A DNA stretch of 64,000 nt, from NCBI GenBank assembly GCA_013286495.1, contig JABDFQ010000001.1:120994-184993 (forward strand), in the 5' to 3' direction. This stretch comes from Gammaproteobacteria bacterium. Lineage in GTDB: Bacteria > Pseudomonadota > Gammaproteobacteria > DSM-16500. Position numbers and translations under genes: made by a program. Shown one piece after another: positions 1 through 9,230 of the stretch. Position 1 is the stretch's first letter; each line of letters opens with the position of its first letter. The notes beneath the pieces were generated by a model that was not told the origin of the DNA, did no database searches, and worked only from the letters and a program-made list of their open reading frames with translations.

Positions 1-1376
1 ATTACGAATGTTTGCAAGGCATTGGCAGCACGCGCTGAAAATAATTTTTGTTGTAATAATTCCTGCAAGGATTGCCATAAAGTTAAGGAATGATTTCTGG
101 CGTGATCACGAATGGCATCAACGGTACGATCACCAATACCTCGTGTTGGCGTATTAATGATGCGTTCAAATGCAGGATCATCAGAGTGATTGGCAACCAG
201 ACGTAAATAAGCGAGTGCATCGCGAATTTCCTGACGATCAAAATAACGTAAACCACCATAGACACGATACGGTACGCCAAATTGCATCAATGCTTCTTCA
301 ATTACACGCGATTGTGCATTGGAACGATAAAGAATTGCCATGTCACGCAAGTTATAATCCTGATTACGCAATTCACGAATACGATTGACGATAAAAAATG
401 CTTCATCACTTTCATTAAATGCTGCATACACCGTGATGCGATCGCCTTCCTGTCCTTCCGTCCATAAATTTTTTCCCAGACGTCCCGAATTTTGTGCAAT
501 CAAGGCATTCGCAGCTTTTAAAATGGTACCCGTCGAACGATAATTCTGTTCCAGACGGGTGATGGTTGCAGAGGGATAATCACGCGAAAAACGCTGGATA
601 TTTTCAATGCGCGCACCACGCCAGCCATAAATGGATTGATCATCATCGCCGACAATCATGATGGAACTCGATTCACCAGCGAGCAATTTTAACCACGCAT
701 ATTGAATGGTATTGGTATCCTGAAATTCATCGACTAATAAACAACGAAAACGCATTTGATAATGCGCGCGTAATTCTGCATGGTTTTGCAATAATTTGTA
801 CGACTTCAATAATAAATCGGCGAAATCAATCACGCCGGCACGCAAACAGGCATCGTGATAAGCCTGATAAATTTTCAGATAAATTTGTGCTGTCAAATCA
901 CGTGAATCCACTTGATGCGGTTCGCGTCCTTCTTCTTTTTGCGCATTAATAAACCATTGCGCTTCTTTCGGCGGATATCGGTCTTCATCGAGATTGAGCG
1001 CATGAATGAGACGACGAATGAGACGATATTGATCATCTGAATCCAGAATCTGGAATGATTGCGGTAATCCTGCTTCCTGCCAGTGTGCGCGCAGCAAACG
1101 GTGTGATAATCCATGAAACGTGCCTATCCACATACTTTTGGTAGCTGAAAAATGCAGCATTTTTTCGATGCGCAAGCGCATTTCACTTGCTGCCTTATTT
1201 GTGAATGTCACCGCCAGGATATTGAAAGGAGAGATATTTTCCTTTTCAATCAACCAGACAATACGCTGGGTGAGCACGCGTGTCTTGCCGCTGCCCGCAC
1301 CTGCGAGAATTAATTGATGTCCAAGTGGCGCAGAGACGGCTTCTTGCTGGGCTCTATTGAGTGGATTCTGTATCAT
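1..1376 (-). CDS. uvrD: DNA helicase II UvrD (partial, C-terminus beyond window)
   Basis: This is a superfamily 1A 3'-5' DNA helicase acting in nucleotide excision repair and mismatch repair. The reading frame runs from an ATG at 1376 off the left edge, so about 458 N-terminal residues of a roughly 720-residue protein are present. Walker A (AGAGSGKTR) lies near residue 28, followed by motif Ia (AVTFTNKAA), the Walker B/DEFQDT motif, the Q-loop GDDDQSIYGWRG and the LEQNYRS motif. Residue order and spacing follow E. coli UvrD closely (for example NTPTRGIGDRT), which favours UvrD over Rep. The gene is divergent from engB with a gap of only 35 bp. No clear Shine-Dalgarno is seen; the frame is open upstream to a TAG but offers no better start. 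Confidence 0.95.
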   Translation of the reverse strand, partial: MIQNPLNRAQQEAVSAPLGHQLILAGAGSGKTRVLTQRIVWLIEKENISPFNILAVTFTNKAASEMRLRIEKMLHFSATKSMWIGTFHGLSHRLLRAHWQEAGLPQSFQILDSDDQYRLIRRLIHALNLDEDRYPPKEAQWFINAQKEEGREPHQVDSRDLTAQIYLKIYQAYHDACLRAGVIDFADLLLKSYKLLQNHAELRAHYQMRFRCLLVDEFQDTNTIQYAWLKLLAGESSSIMIVGDDDQSIYGWRGARIENIQRFSRDYPSATITRLEQNYRSTGTILKAANALIAQNSGRLGKNLWTEGQEGDRITVYAAFNESDEAFFIVNRIRELRNQDYNLRDMAILYRSNAQSRVIEEALMQFGVPYRVYGGLRYFDRQEIRDALAYLRLVANHSDDPAFERIINTPTRGIGDRTVDAIRDHARNHSLTLWQSLQELLQQKLFSARAANALQTFV

Positions 1377-1411
1377 GGGAGGTTCCGTTTCATTGAGTGA
1401 CGTATTCTAAT

Positions 1412-2008
1412 ATGGCAGCACATTATCAAAAAGCTTATTTTCTATTAAGTGTAGCAAACGTGGAGCAACTGCCACCGGATGAGGGCATGGAAGTGGCGAT
1501 CGTGGGACGTTCCAACGCAGGAAAATCCAGTGTTCTCAATCGTATTACGCAAAATAAGGGTTTGGCGCGTGTCAGTAAAACGCCAGGTCGTACACAAATG
1601 GTGAATCTGTTTGGACTGGATGATGAGCGCCGCATCGCTGATTTGCCGGGCTATGGATTTGCAAAAGTGCCACTTGCTGCAAAAAAGAAGTGGGAAAAAA
1701 CAGTAGATAAATATATTTCTGAACGCGAATGTCTAAAAGGATTAGTGCTGGTGATGGATATTCGTCATCCGTTTCGTGATCTGGATAAACAATTATTATC
1801 ATTTTGTGATGCGCGTGGATTACCTGTGCATGTGATTTTGAACAAGGCAGATAAATTGAGTAATAACGAAATTGCTGTCATCGTAAAACAGGCAAAAAAA
1901 GAATTGGCGGAATATCATCATCCCATGAGTTATCAGCTGTTTTCCGCGCTGAAAGGGAAAGGTGTGAAGGAGCTGCAAGGATTGCTGGATGAGTGGTATA
2001 AGTATTGA
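1412..2008 (+). CDS. engB: Ribosome biogenesis GTPase EngB (YihA/YsxC)
   Basis: This is a small essential TrmE-Era family GTPase needed for 50S ribosomal subunit assembly and for normal division. Seen: the G1 loop GRSNAGKSS, the conserved SKTPGRTQ switch region, G3 DLPGYG, and G4 in the variant NKAD. The C-terminus (SALKGKGVKEL) matches the G5 region. The length of 198 residues is normal. A GTG at 1397 would add five residues, but the ATG at 1412 gives an N-terminus (AAHYQKAYFLLS) that aligns with the family, so it is preferred. It lies head to head with uvrD. Confidence 0.95.
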   Translation: MAAHYQKAYFLLSVANVEQLPPDEGMEVAIVGRSNAGKSSVLNRITQNKGLARVSKTPGRTQMVNLFGLDDERRIADLPGYGFAKVPLAAKKKWEKTVDKYISERECLKGLVLVMDIRHPFRDLDKQLLSFCDARGLPVHVILNKADKLSNNEIAVIVKQAKKELAEYHHPMSYQLFSALKGKGVKELQGLLDEWYKY

Positions 2009-2031
2009 TGAAATACTAACCGGAGGTGCCG

Positions 2032-4038
2032 ATGCAACAGGATTCGCATGATGATCAACCCGTTGTTCCGCCGCAAATTTCCCTGCGTGAAATAACACCG
2101 CGCGTGATTATTCTCGGCATCATTCTGACGATTGTTCTCGCGGCGGCGAATGCTTTTCTCGGATTAAAAGTGGGTTTGACTGTATCTGCTTCCATTCCTG
2201 CTGCAGTTATTTCATTTGGAATTTTGCGTTTATTTCGCGATTCCAACATTCTCGAAAATAATATGGTGCAGATCATGGCATCGGTCGGTGAAGCATTAAC
2301 GGCTGGCATTGCTTTTATTTTACCTGCCTTGATCATCCTGCATGTCTGGGATGGTTTTCATTATTGGCAAACGGTGATAACCAGTTTGCTGGGCGGCATA
2401 TTGGGTGTGTTATTCACCATTCCATTGCGACGTGCATTGTTACGCGATAAAACCTTGCGTTATCCCGAAGCAGTTGCCATTGGCAATGTTTTGAAAGCAA
2501 GTGCGCAACGTGAAAAAGGTGATTTGCATCAATTGGTATCAGGCGGAATAATTGGCGGCATCATCGTTTTATTGCAAACCGGTGTGCAAGTTTTAACGGA
2601 TACATTTTCCTGGTGGACGAAAATCAAATCACATTTGTTAATTGGTTTTGGTCTGGGTTTATCACCTGCATTAATTGCAGCGGGTTATATCGTTGGTATT
2701 ACGGTTGCATTAAGTTCATTGCTGGGTGTTTTGCTGGGCTGGATTATTGGTGTGCCCATTTTATCATTTATCTATGGCTTACCGCACGCAGCAGATGCCA
2801 ATCAAATGGCAATGATTATCTGGAAAGATCATATTCGTTATATTGGTGTGGGTACGATGTTGGTTGGCGGGTTGTGGACGCTTACAACTTTATTCAAGCC
2901 AGTGATGCACAGTATGACAACTTCATTTAAAGCTGTGCGCCAAATTCATTTGGGTGAAGCGCCAGAAATCCTGCGCACAGAAAAAGATTTTCCTATTCAT
3001 TATGTATTAGGCGGCACATTATTTTTATTAATACCAATCTTCTTATTGATTGCATATTTCATTATTCCCTCTTCATTTATCATCACACCAGCTTTTCGTT
3101 ATTTTTTTGCAGCATTTGCATCCTTGTATGTTTTAATTGGCGGTTTTGCTTTTTGTTCCATCACAGCTTATTTCGCAGGACTAATTGGCTCAACCAATAG
3201 TCCTATTTCCGGATTGCTGGTTTCTGCCTTATTAATTTTATGTGTTTGCTTGCTGGTATTTTTTAAATATACACATTGGGATTTACAAACTCGCGAAACA
3301 ATTGGCACGATTGTTTCAATCGGTGCCATGGTAATTATTGGTGGTGCATTATCCATATCCAATGATTCCATGCAGGATTTGAAAGTAGGGCAAATTGTTG
3401 GTTCAACACCATGGAAACAGCAAGCCATGTTATTGCTTGGTGTTGTTGTTTCATCATTTATTATTCCACCTATCCTGCAATTACTTTATAACGCATATGG
3501 AATTGGCGGTGTTTTCCCACGACCAGGCATGGATGAATCACAAATGCTGGCAGCTCCACAGGCAGGATTAATGGCTGCCGTTGCCAAAGGTGTATTCAGT
3601 CACGAATTAAGCTGGTTGATGATTTCCATTGGAGCTTTGATTGCAATTATTTGTATCATCATTGATGAAATATTAAAAAAATATTTTGCCATGCGTTTGC
3701 CAGTATTGGCGGTAGGAATTGGAATTTATTTGCCGCTGGATAGTTCCATGCCTATTGTGATCGGTGGAATATTATCGTGGATTGTGAATAAGCGTCTGGG
3801 TTATTTACAGGAGCACAAGGCAGAACGTCATCGAGGATTATTGCTTACTTGCGGTATTGTAGCAGGCTCATCAATCATGGGTGTCTTGCTTGCCATTCCA
3901 TTTGCGATTACACAAAGTTCATCCGTATTAAGAATCATGCCAGAAGGTCATGAAACTTTATCTGCAATATTGAGTCTGATTGTCACAGCATGGCTGTGTC
4001 GTCATATCTATCGTGTTGTCATGAAAGATAAAAAATAA
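2032..4038 (+). CDS. OPT-family oligopeptide transporter
   Basis: This inner-membrane secondary transporter of the oligopeptide transporter (OPT/YSL) family probably imports short peptides or metal-peptide complexes. The 668-residue protein is almost entirely hydrophobic helices. It has the family's N-terminal signature NAFLGLKVGLTV near residue 40 and an acidic-aromatic patch (GVFPRPGMDESQMLAAPQAG) near residue 500. The start is the ATG at 2032, which follows a strong Shine-Dalgarno CGGAGG at 2021-2026; a GTG at 2026 overlaps that site and is less likely. It lies 23 bp behind engB. The substrate cannot be told from sequence. Peptide and amino-acid importers are common in Legionellales, which feed on amino acids. 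Confidence 0.9.
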   Translation: MQQDSHDDQPVVPPQISLREITPRVIILGIILTIVLAAANAFLGLKVGLTVSASIPAAVISFGILRLFRDSNILENNMVQIMASVGEALTAGIAFILPALIILHVWDGFHYWQTVITSLLGGILGVLFTIPLRRALLRDKTLRYPEAVAIGNVLKASAQREKGDLHQLVSGGIIGGIIVLLQTGVQVLTDTFSWWTKIKSHLLIGFGLGLSPALIAAGYIVGITVALSSLLGVLLGWIIGVPILSFIYGLPHAADANQMAMIIWKDHIRYIGVGTMLVGGLWTLTTLFKPVMHSMTTSFKAVRQIHLGEAPEILRTEKDFPIHYVLGGTLFLLIPIFLLIAYFIIPSSFIITPAFRYFFAAFASLYVLIGGFAFCSITAYFAGLIGSTNSPISGLLVSALLILCVCLLVFFKYTHWDLQTRETIGTIVSIGAMVIIGGALSISNDSMQDLKVGQIVGSTPWKQQAMLLLGVVVSSFIIPPILQLLYNAYGIGGVFPRPGMDESQMLAAPQAGLMAAVAKGVFSHELSWLMISIGALIAIICIIIDEILKKYFAMRLPVLAVGIGIYLPLDSSMPIVIGGILSWIVNKRLGYLQEHKAERHRGLLLTCGIVAGSSIMGVLLAIPFAITQSSSVLRIMPEGHETLSAILSLIVTAWLCRHIYRVVMKDKK

Positions 4039-4161
4039 TTTCATTTAATATTGTCTTAATAAATCCATAGTATTAATAGGGGAATGTTTTTGTTCAGCAT
4101 CACTCCATAGTGATCATCAGAAGCAGATATTTTTTCTTGTTGTTTCATGGAGGATGTAATT

Positions 4162-5265
4162 ATGCTGCATAACGATTCGCTGGAAAATTCCAAAGAAAGT
4201 CAGTACGTAAAAATCGCGACGGATATTTATAACTGGTTATCAGAAGTTGAAGTTGCAGCCATGAAGGAATTGATGAAAGATGTCCTCTATAAATATAATG
4301 GCTGGATAATGCAATCTCGTCGAGCAACAGACTTCGCTAATGATATTGAAACACTGGAAGGAAATAATATTATCGCAACTGTCAGCCGTATTTTGAATGA
4401 AGAAGAATCTGGCTGGTACTGGAAAGATAGGCTGCATTACAATTCACTGAATCCTATTTTTTTGCATGAAATTTTCAGGCATCTCGATAATCATGACCAT
4501 ACTAATGATTTAACTAAAGACGAACTTGTGACAATCAACAATAATTTGTCGTCATATCATTTTCGTCAGCTTGAATTACATGCAGCATTGAAAGATTACC
4601 AAGAGACAGAAATAACATTATCTTTGCAGAAGTCTAGTCTTGAGTTAAAACTGGAAGAAAAAACTGCCAACACTATTACGTTATTGCAAAGCACGCAAAT
4701 AATGGCGAGAGAAGAAAATCAAAATGATGACTGGCATAATAAATATGATGAGCTGCTAGTAAGATTTAATAAGGAAACGCAAGTTAAGCAAAGATTGAAG
4801 CTGCAACTGGAAGAGATAACAGAGGAATTGGAAAAAACAAAAAAATCCAGTCAATGCGCTATAAGTGAGTTGACAGACATTCATGAACATTTGAAAAAAA
4901 ATAAAGCGCTGGCAATGAATACTTTAAATGTGCTGGAAATGATAGGTAAAAAAATGGAGGAGAAATTTTCGGAAGAGTCGCGTAAGGAAACAAATCTGGC
5001 TAAGACAATTCCGATGGGTCATAGTTTGAGGATGTTTGGGCAATCAAATATTGGAAAATCAGTGAAAACAATACCGGTGCTAAAAGAGCAAGTGCAGAAA
5101 AAAGAAAATGTATCTGAAGATTCACAACCTTGCGAATATTTGACTTTTCAGGAATTACGCGAGAAGGCAGATGTGTTATTGAAGCAATCACTCTTCAAGA
5201 AATCAACGATGCCACAAGAACCTGCACAGCAAGAAGTTCAAACAAATATTCCAGGAATGACATAA
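4162..5265 (+). CDS. Hypothetical coiled-coil protein
   Basis: No family is recognised. The 367-residue product is hydrophilic and has no signal peptide or membrane segment. Roughly residues 130-270 are heptad-rich and glutamate/lysine-rich (stretches such as LELKLEEKT and LKLQLEEITEELEKTKK), so a long coiled coil is predicted. The C-terminal 100 residues are low in complexity and end in a Gln/Pro-rich tail. The ATG at 4162 has a good Shine-Dalgarno (GGAGG, 4149-4153); an upstream ATG at 4147 overlaps that site and is rejected. It is followed by a 308-bp palindromic repeat and then by another unfamiliar gene. Coiled-coil proteins of this sort are frequent among Legionella and Coxiella secreted substrates, but that role is inference only. 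Confidence 0.7.
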   Translation: MLHNDSLENSKESQYVKIATDIYNWLSEVEVAAMKELMKDVLYKYNGWIMQSRRATDFANDIETLEGNNIIATVSRILNEEESGWYWKDRLHYNSLNPIFLHEIFRHLDNHDHTNDLTKDELVTINNNLSSYHFRQLELHAALKDYQETEITLSLQKSSLELKLEEKTANTITLLQSTQIMAREENQNDDWHNKYDELLVRFNKETQVKQRLKLQLEEITEELEKTKKSSQCAISELTDIHEHLKKNKALAMNTLNVLEMIGKKMEEKFSEESRKETNLAKTIPMGHSLRMFGQSNIGKSVKTIPVLKEQVQKKENVSEDSQPCEYLTFQELREKADVLLKQSLFKKSTMPQEPAQQEVQTNIPGMT

Positions 5266-5272
5266 ACGTATA

Positions 5273-5580
5273 TGCAGGTTGGGCTGTAAGCGTAGGGCAG
5301 TCATTCTATTGCGTAGAGCTGTCATTCTGTTGCGGAGAGCTGTCATCCTGAGCGCAGCTCTTGCTTTTGCGCGAAGGATCTCATGGGGAGCTGTTAGCTT
5401 TATTCGCGAGATCCTTCGCGCAAAAGCAAGAGCTGCGCTCAGGATGACAGCTCTCCGCAACAGGATGACTGCTCTACGCAACAGGATGACTGCTCTACGC
5501 AACAGGATGACTGCTCTACGCAACAGGATGACTGCTCTACGCAATAGAATGACTGCTCTACGCTTACAGCCCAACCTGCA
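5273..5580. repeat. Composite palindromic repeat, copy A, with tandem 21-bp units
   Basis: This 308-bp inverted repeat fills the gap between two genes. The outer ends (TGCAGGTTGGGCTG and its complement) pair. The core arms (TGTCATCCTGAGCGCAGCTC, then TTGCTTTTGCGCGAAGGATC, and their complement) pair around a loop of about 25 bp. The right arm holds five tandem 21-bp units at 5458-5562, four identical (beginning CAACAGGATGACTG) and one variant, whereas the left arm has only two equivalents, so the repeat has grown on one side. The unit length is a multiple of three, which leaves open frames on both strands; these are not thought to be genes. Confidence 0.9.
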
Positions 5581-5627
5581 ATAATTATGCAAATATTTTC
5601 ATTAATCATTTATAACAAGGAATAACC

Positions 5628-7772
5628 ATGATCCCTCGCAATAAATACCCACATTCCCCAACCGTTCAGGAACTCTTCGACGAAAACCCACGCTCGATGT
5701 CGTTATCATTATTCATCAGCACAGTGTGCACATATTTGAATATCTACAATGCACCCATGTTTGCGCTCTTATCTTCAGCAGAAATGGTTGAATTATTTCG
5801 TGGCCTGATTCTTAAAGTAAAAGAGATGATTCCGCGTAATGAGAAAGTGAAAAGTAATATTGAAACAATGTACTTTCATGGCAGTTCAAGTCTTCATGCA
5901 CAATTCAATGCTGAAAATGGCACGCCGGTGCTGGAAAGTTATTCTGATCAGGAACAAATTCAGGCAACAGTGGAAGCATGTTTTTTAGGAAATGATTATA
6001 TTCATGATAAATATTTTCAGACAATGTATTTAATGGCACGCGTTGCACTCAAACAAAATGCCAGTAATGTGTGGGAGAAATTATCGCTTATTCCAGATGT
6101 TTTAATACGCGAACAAATGCAGGATACAATTTCTGCTATTAATTATGAAGTATGGAAGCGTGGAATTAATATCGAATATAGCATGGAATATTTGCATTAT
6201 TCCTTGCTTGAATTGAACAAATGCGTGCTGGATTATAATAGCGCTCATGCGGCATCAGGCCAAACCAAACCTTTTGTTAAAATCGATGATTTATTATCCC
6301 TGAGATTTTTTAATTCTATTGTTGAAGTCATTAAACCAGATGATTTGCTGGGAACCTTATTTAAAAAAGCATTGGGTCATTATCCGGTCATGGGATGTAC
6401 GAATACTTATTTACAAAAGCAAAATGTAATTTCACGTGGTCTGGACTGGCCGCAGATTCAGGATTTCGGCAATAAAATTTTCTGGACAAAGAAACCAACC
6501 GGTCATACTGATCTCAATCTGCCAACATTTGTTTATACCCTGGGAATTTATCCAAATATTCCTGTTGCGATTGGTATAAACGATGAGTTAGTGGTGATAA
6601 TTAATGTTGGCGGCAATAAATTTGATGCGCATAAAAATACTGATGGTGGTTATGGATCGCTTGATATAGTCGACATGATTCTTAAAAATTGTTTGACGTT
6701 AAAAGATGTAGAAAAATTACTGGATGATCATCCCTGCGCTTCTCCGTGCATTATTAATGTTATCAGCAAGGAGGAAGGTGCGGTGTTTGATATATTGCCT
6801 CCCAAAATGGAAAATGAAAAATCACGACCGTTATATCGTGTTAAAAAAGGCTCTTTTATTGCTACCAATCATCATCAGGGACAGGAAGAAAGCGCAGCTG
6901 TTCCCTGTTCTGTGGAGCGATATAAAAAAGTGGAAGAAGCGCTTAAAGATATGCCTGACAATCTTTCCTGGGACCAACTCTGGGAGCTTGCCAGAATTCC
7001 TGCAACAGATGATACATGTGCCAGTATCATCGTCCTTAAAAATGAAAAAGGTGAGATTATTGTTGAATGGAATATATCTAATAAAAATAGTGCTACGGCA
7101 ATAGATTCAGATATAAACAAATTCTTTCCAGATAAAATGAATATTCATCAGGACGCAAGGCATTTTCTTCATAATGTTGCGAATAAAAAAATTCCTCGTG
7201 TGCTTTCCACCTCCGTTGATAAAGCATTAAAGGAATTGTGTCTTGCTTCAGCAAAAGCAAAAAGTGGGGAAGTAGCGCAACTGATGCGAAATATTTATTC
7301 GCAATTAATGGCGGAAAATTCGCGGTTAAATACTATCCATCAGTATAAAAAATCAGAACTTAATTTGAATATAAAGCAAATTGAAGAAATTGCTGTCATG
7401 GCCAAAAAAATTGGTTTGGGTAAGGCGACAGTAAAGGAATTAAAAGCATTCGAGGAAACATTATTGCAACTGGAGCCAGAATTTTTTGATTCGATAAATT
7501 ATTTATATGTGTTAGGTATTTTCGGGGCGACAGTTGGTTTTGTCTGGGATATCACCACTAGTCTTTCATGGGTACAAGCAGGTTTAACCTGGATGAGTGA
7601 GAATTTATCAGCTACGGTAACTATTGCGAATACTTTCATGCTGGGTTGCAAAATGTTTTTATCACCATCTTCATCGCCTAATGCATTATTCTTCTCGCGC
7701 TCGCTGGTTGAAAAGTGTCGTGAGTTGCCTCAGCAGGAGAGTAGGAATGAGGGAGTGATGAATACGATGTGA
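5628..7772 (+). CDS. Large protein with a C45-type N-terminal-nucleophile hydrolase domain
   Basis: The middle of this 714-residue protein (about 250-480) resembles the Ntn hydrolases of peptidase family C45 and the acid ceramidase/NAAA/penicillin acyltransferase group, which are autocleaved to expose a catalytic cysteine. Seen: MGCTNTY with Cys257 as the likely nucleophile, an arginine and aspartate 13-16 residues later (SRGLDWP), a later IATNHHQG matching the family's TNH segment, then SVERYKKVEEAL. Family members hydrolyse or transfer amide-linked acyl groups. The 250 residues before the cysteine and the 200 after it have no recognised family; residues about 625-675 are hydrophobic. Inference: an acyl-amide hydrolase that may act on host or envelope lipids. 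A palindromic repeat flanks it on each side. Confidence 0.75.
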   Translation: MIPRNKYPHSPTVQELFDENPRSMSLSLFISTVCTYLNIYNAPMFALLSSAEMVELFRGLILKVKEMIPRNEKVKSNIETMYFHGSSSLHAQFNAENGTPVLESYSDQEQIQATVEACFLGNDYIHDKYFQTMYLMARVALKQNASNVWEKLSLIPDVLIREQMQDTISAINYEVWKRGINIEYSMEYLHYSLLELNKCVLDYNSAHAASGQTKPFVKIDDLLSLRFFNSIVEVIKPDDLLGTLFKKALGHYPVMGCTNTYLQKQNVISRGLDWPQIQDFGNKIFWTKKPTGHTDLNLPTFVYTLGIYPNIPVAIGINDELVVIINVGGNKFDAHKNTDGGYGSLDIVDMILKNCLTLKDVEKLLDDHPCASPCIINVISKEEGAVFDILPPKMENEKSRPLYRVKKGSFIATNHHQGQEESAAVPCSVERYKKVEEALKDMPDNLSWDQLWELARIPATDDTCASIIVLKNEKGEIIVEWNISNKNSATAIDSDINKFFPDKMNIHQDARHFLHNVANKKIPRVLSTSVDKALKELCLASAKAKSGEVAQLMRNIYSQLMAENSRLNTIHQYKKSELNLNIKQIEEIAVMAKKIGLGKATVKELKAFEETLLQLEPEFFDSINYLYVLGIFGATVGFVWDITTSLSWVQAGLTWMSENLSATVTIANTFMLGCKMFLSPSSSPNALFFSRSLVEKCRELPQQESRNEGVMNTM

Positions 7773-7805
7773 GGTGGTGAAATAGATTTGAGTGTAATGT
7801 CTCTA

Positions 7806-8023
7806 GAGCCGTAGTCGGAATTTTGCAACGGAGCGGAGAGCTGTCGTTCTGTAGCGGAGAGCTGTCATCCTGAGCGCGGCTCTTGCTTTTGCGCGAAGGA
7901 TCTCATGAGCAATATCTCGGTCTTATTCATGAGATCCTTCGCGCAAAAGCAAGAGCCGCGCTCAGGATGACAGCTCTCCGCTACAGAATGACAGCTCTCC
8001 GTTGCAAAATCCGACTACGGCTC
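7806..8023. repeat. Composite palindromic repeat, copy B
   Basis: This inverted repeat of about 218 bp has the same core as the copy at 5273-5580. The arms run from GAGCCGTAGTCGGA at 7806 to its complement ending at 8023. The core pairs TGTCATCCTGAGCGCGGCTC and TTGCTTTTGCGCGAAGGATC with their complement around a 30-bp loop. The outer arm sequence (GTAGTCGGAATTTTGC) is private to this copy, so the outer parts appear to differ between copies while the core is shared. It fills the 294-bp gap between two unfamiliar genes. Confidence 0.9.
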
Positions 8024-8066
8024 GCCGAAGCATACATGACCTGCAGACAAAACAGGAGATCACACC

Positions 8067-9176
8067 ATGAATGTGCGAAATGAAGAAAAGGAATTTCAGC
8101 TCAAATTACTTACTTATTTTCCGCAATTAACCCTGGAAGACATTCAGGCGTCCCAATTCATTGAAAAACTCGTATTTGAATTTGCGAAACTGGTTTGTCC
8201 TGATGCAGTAAAAAAAATGGATAAGTTTTATATTGATGGCAAATCCTGTTTCGAAATATATAAAAATTACCTCATCGTTTGTTATCAAGGTTTATACGGC
8301 AAGAAAAACTTCGCGCGTCTCGCTAAAATATTTAACGATTATAATCCTGGTTTTTCTGCTTTTTATACCGATCGGCATCATTGTAGTTTTATGCATTTAT
8401 TTTCTCGTGGTTATTATGTTTTGTGTCTGAAAGCAGATATTTTCCTGCATGAATGTTTCCTGCAAAAAAACTGTTCCATCATTCCAGCTTCTGATGATAT
8501 TTCTGATTTATATGTAGAATCGAGATGGACAAGTGAGCATGGATTTCATAGTGGTATTAACAGAAAAATAAAACCAATCAATCATGAATGTCTGCATCCA
8601 CTGGAAATTGAATTTCTGGAAGATAAATTTCCCCTGGCAAAATCCAGCCTGCAGCTGGATAAAGCTATTCGCAATTGGTGTAAAAAACGCAGGGGTGATA
8701 TGTTGCTTACCACCTGGCTGAATTTATCTTTTTATTTTGGAAGAGAATTTAATTTTCAGGATTGTTCGTTAACGGCATACATATGTTTATTGATCCTGCA
8801 ATTGGATGAAGCAGAAATAACACATACAGTGAAACAAAGTCGATACAGGGAAGATTATCGAAAAATAGATGAATTACATATATATCTTTCATTTAATCAT
8901 CTATCCGGTGAAAAATGTTGTGCCAATGATGTTATTTCGCTGAATGATACTGTCGTGCTTAAGTATCTCAAAATGTTTGATGTGAGTGCGGAGATAGCCA
9001 AAAAATTTACTGATATTCTTGGTGAAAATAATTTTCATCTGGAAAGTTTCCATCAGCCAATCGACCAGGTTTATTACATTTATGTGACGGTGCAAAAAAG
9101 TGTGCTCGAGGATTTTATAAAAAAAGCCCAGGAAGAAAAAGAACCAGTAAGCGGAATTGGCAAGGGAAGAAGGTAA
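8067..9176 (+). CDS. Hypothetical protein
   Basis: No family is recognised in this 369-residue product. It is rich in Cys, His and aromatic residues (for example DRHHCSFMHLF near residue 108 and HECFLQKNC near residue 130), with no signal peptide and no clear membrane segment. The C-terminus is charged (KKAQEEKEPVSG). The start at 8067 follows a GGAGA at 8049-8053, with a somewhat long spacing. It is the third unfamiliar gene in the run 4.1-9.2 kb, follows a palindromic repeat and precedes a toxin-antitoxin pair. A secreted or host-interacting role is possible but unsupported by any motif I can see. Confidence 0.65.
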   Translation: MNVRNEEKEFQLKLLTYFPQLTLEDIQASQFIEKLVFEFAKLVCPDAVKKMDKFYIDGKSCFEIYKNYLIVCYQGLYGKKNFARLAKIFNDYNPGFSAFYTDRHHCSFMHLFSRGYYVLCLKADIFLHECFLQKNCSIIPASDDISDLYVESRWTSEHGFHSGINRKIKPINHECLHPLEIEFLEDKFPLAKSSLQLDKAIRNWCKKRRGDMLLTTWLNLSFYFGREFNFQDCSLTAYICLLILQLDEAEITHTVKQSRYREDYRKIDELHIYLSFNHLSGEKCCANDVISLNDTVVLKYLKMFDVSAEIAKKFTDILGENNFHLESFHQPIDQVYYIYVTVQKSVLEDFIKKAQEEKEPVSGIGKGRR

Positions 9177-9196
9177 TTTATTAGCTCTAAACAAGG

Positions 9197-9224
9197 TTGA
9201 CATTCAATTTTTTGTAACTACAAT
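9197..9224 (+). promoter_or_regulatory. Promoter and likely operator of brnTA
   Basis: A consensus -35 box (TTGACA, 9197-9202) is followed after 16 bp by a -10 box (TACAAT, 9219-9224). The palindrome TTGTA-AC-TACAA at 9213-9224 covers the -10 box and is a good candidate operator for the antitoxin. The start codon lies only 6 bp after the -10 box, so transcription should begin at or next to the ATG and the mRNA is probably leaderless. Confidence 0.65.
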
Positions 9225-9230
9225 TAAATA

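Noticed and set aside
4097..4136. Terminator between the OPT gene and the coiled-coil gene
   Set aside because: ATCACT-CCAT-AGTGAT forms a small 6-bp stem, but the T-run is about 15 bp away and the stem is weak.
5458..5562. Possible CRISPR array
   Set aside because: The 21-bp units are directly adjacent with no spacers, and no cas genes are near.
5203..5592. Open frames on both strands through the palindrome (129 and 101 codons)
   Set aside because: They arise from 21-bp repeat units, a multiple of three, and encode only repeated RMTALRN- or RRAVILL-like strings. The same happens at 21279-21809, 55044-55232 and the upstream part of the ccmH frame (59015-59269).
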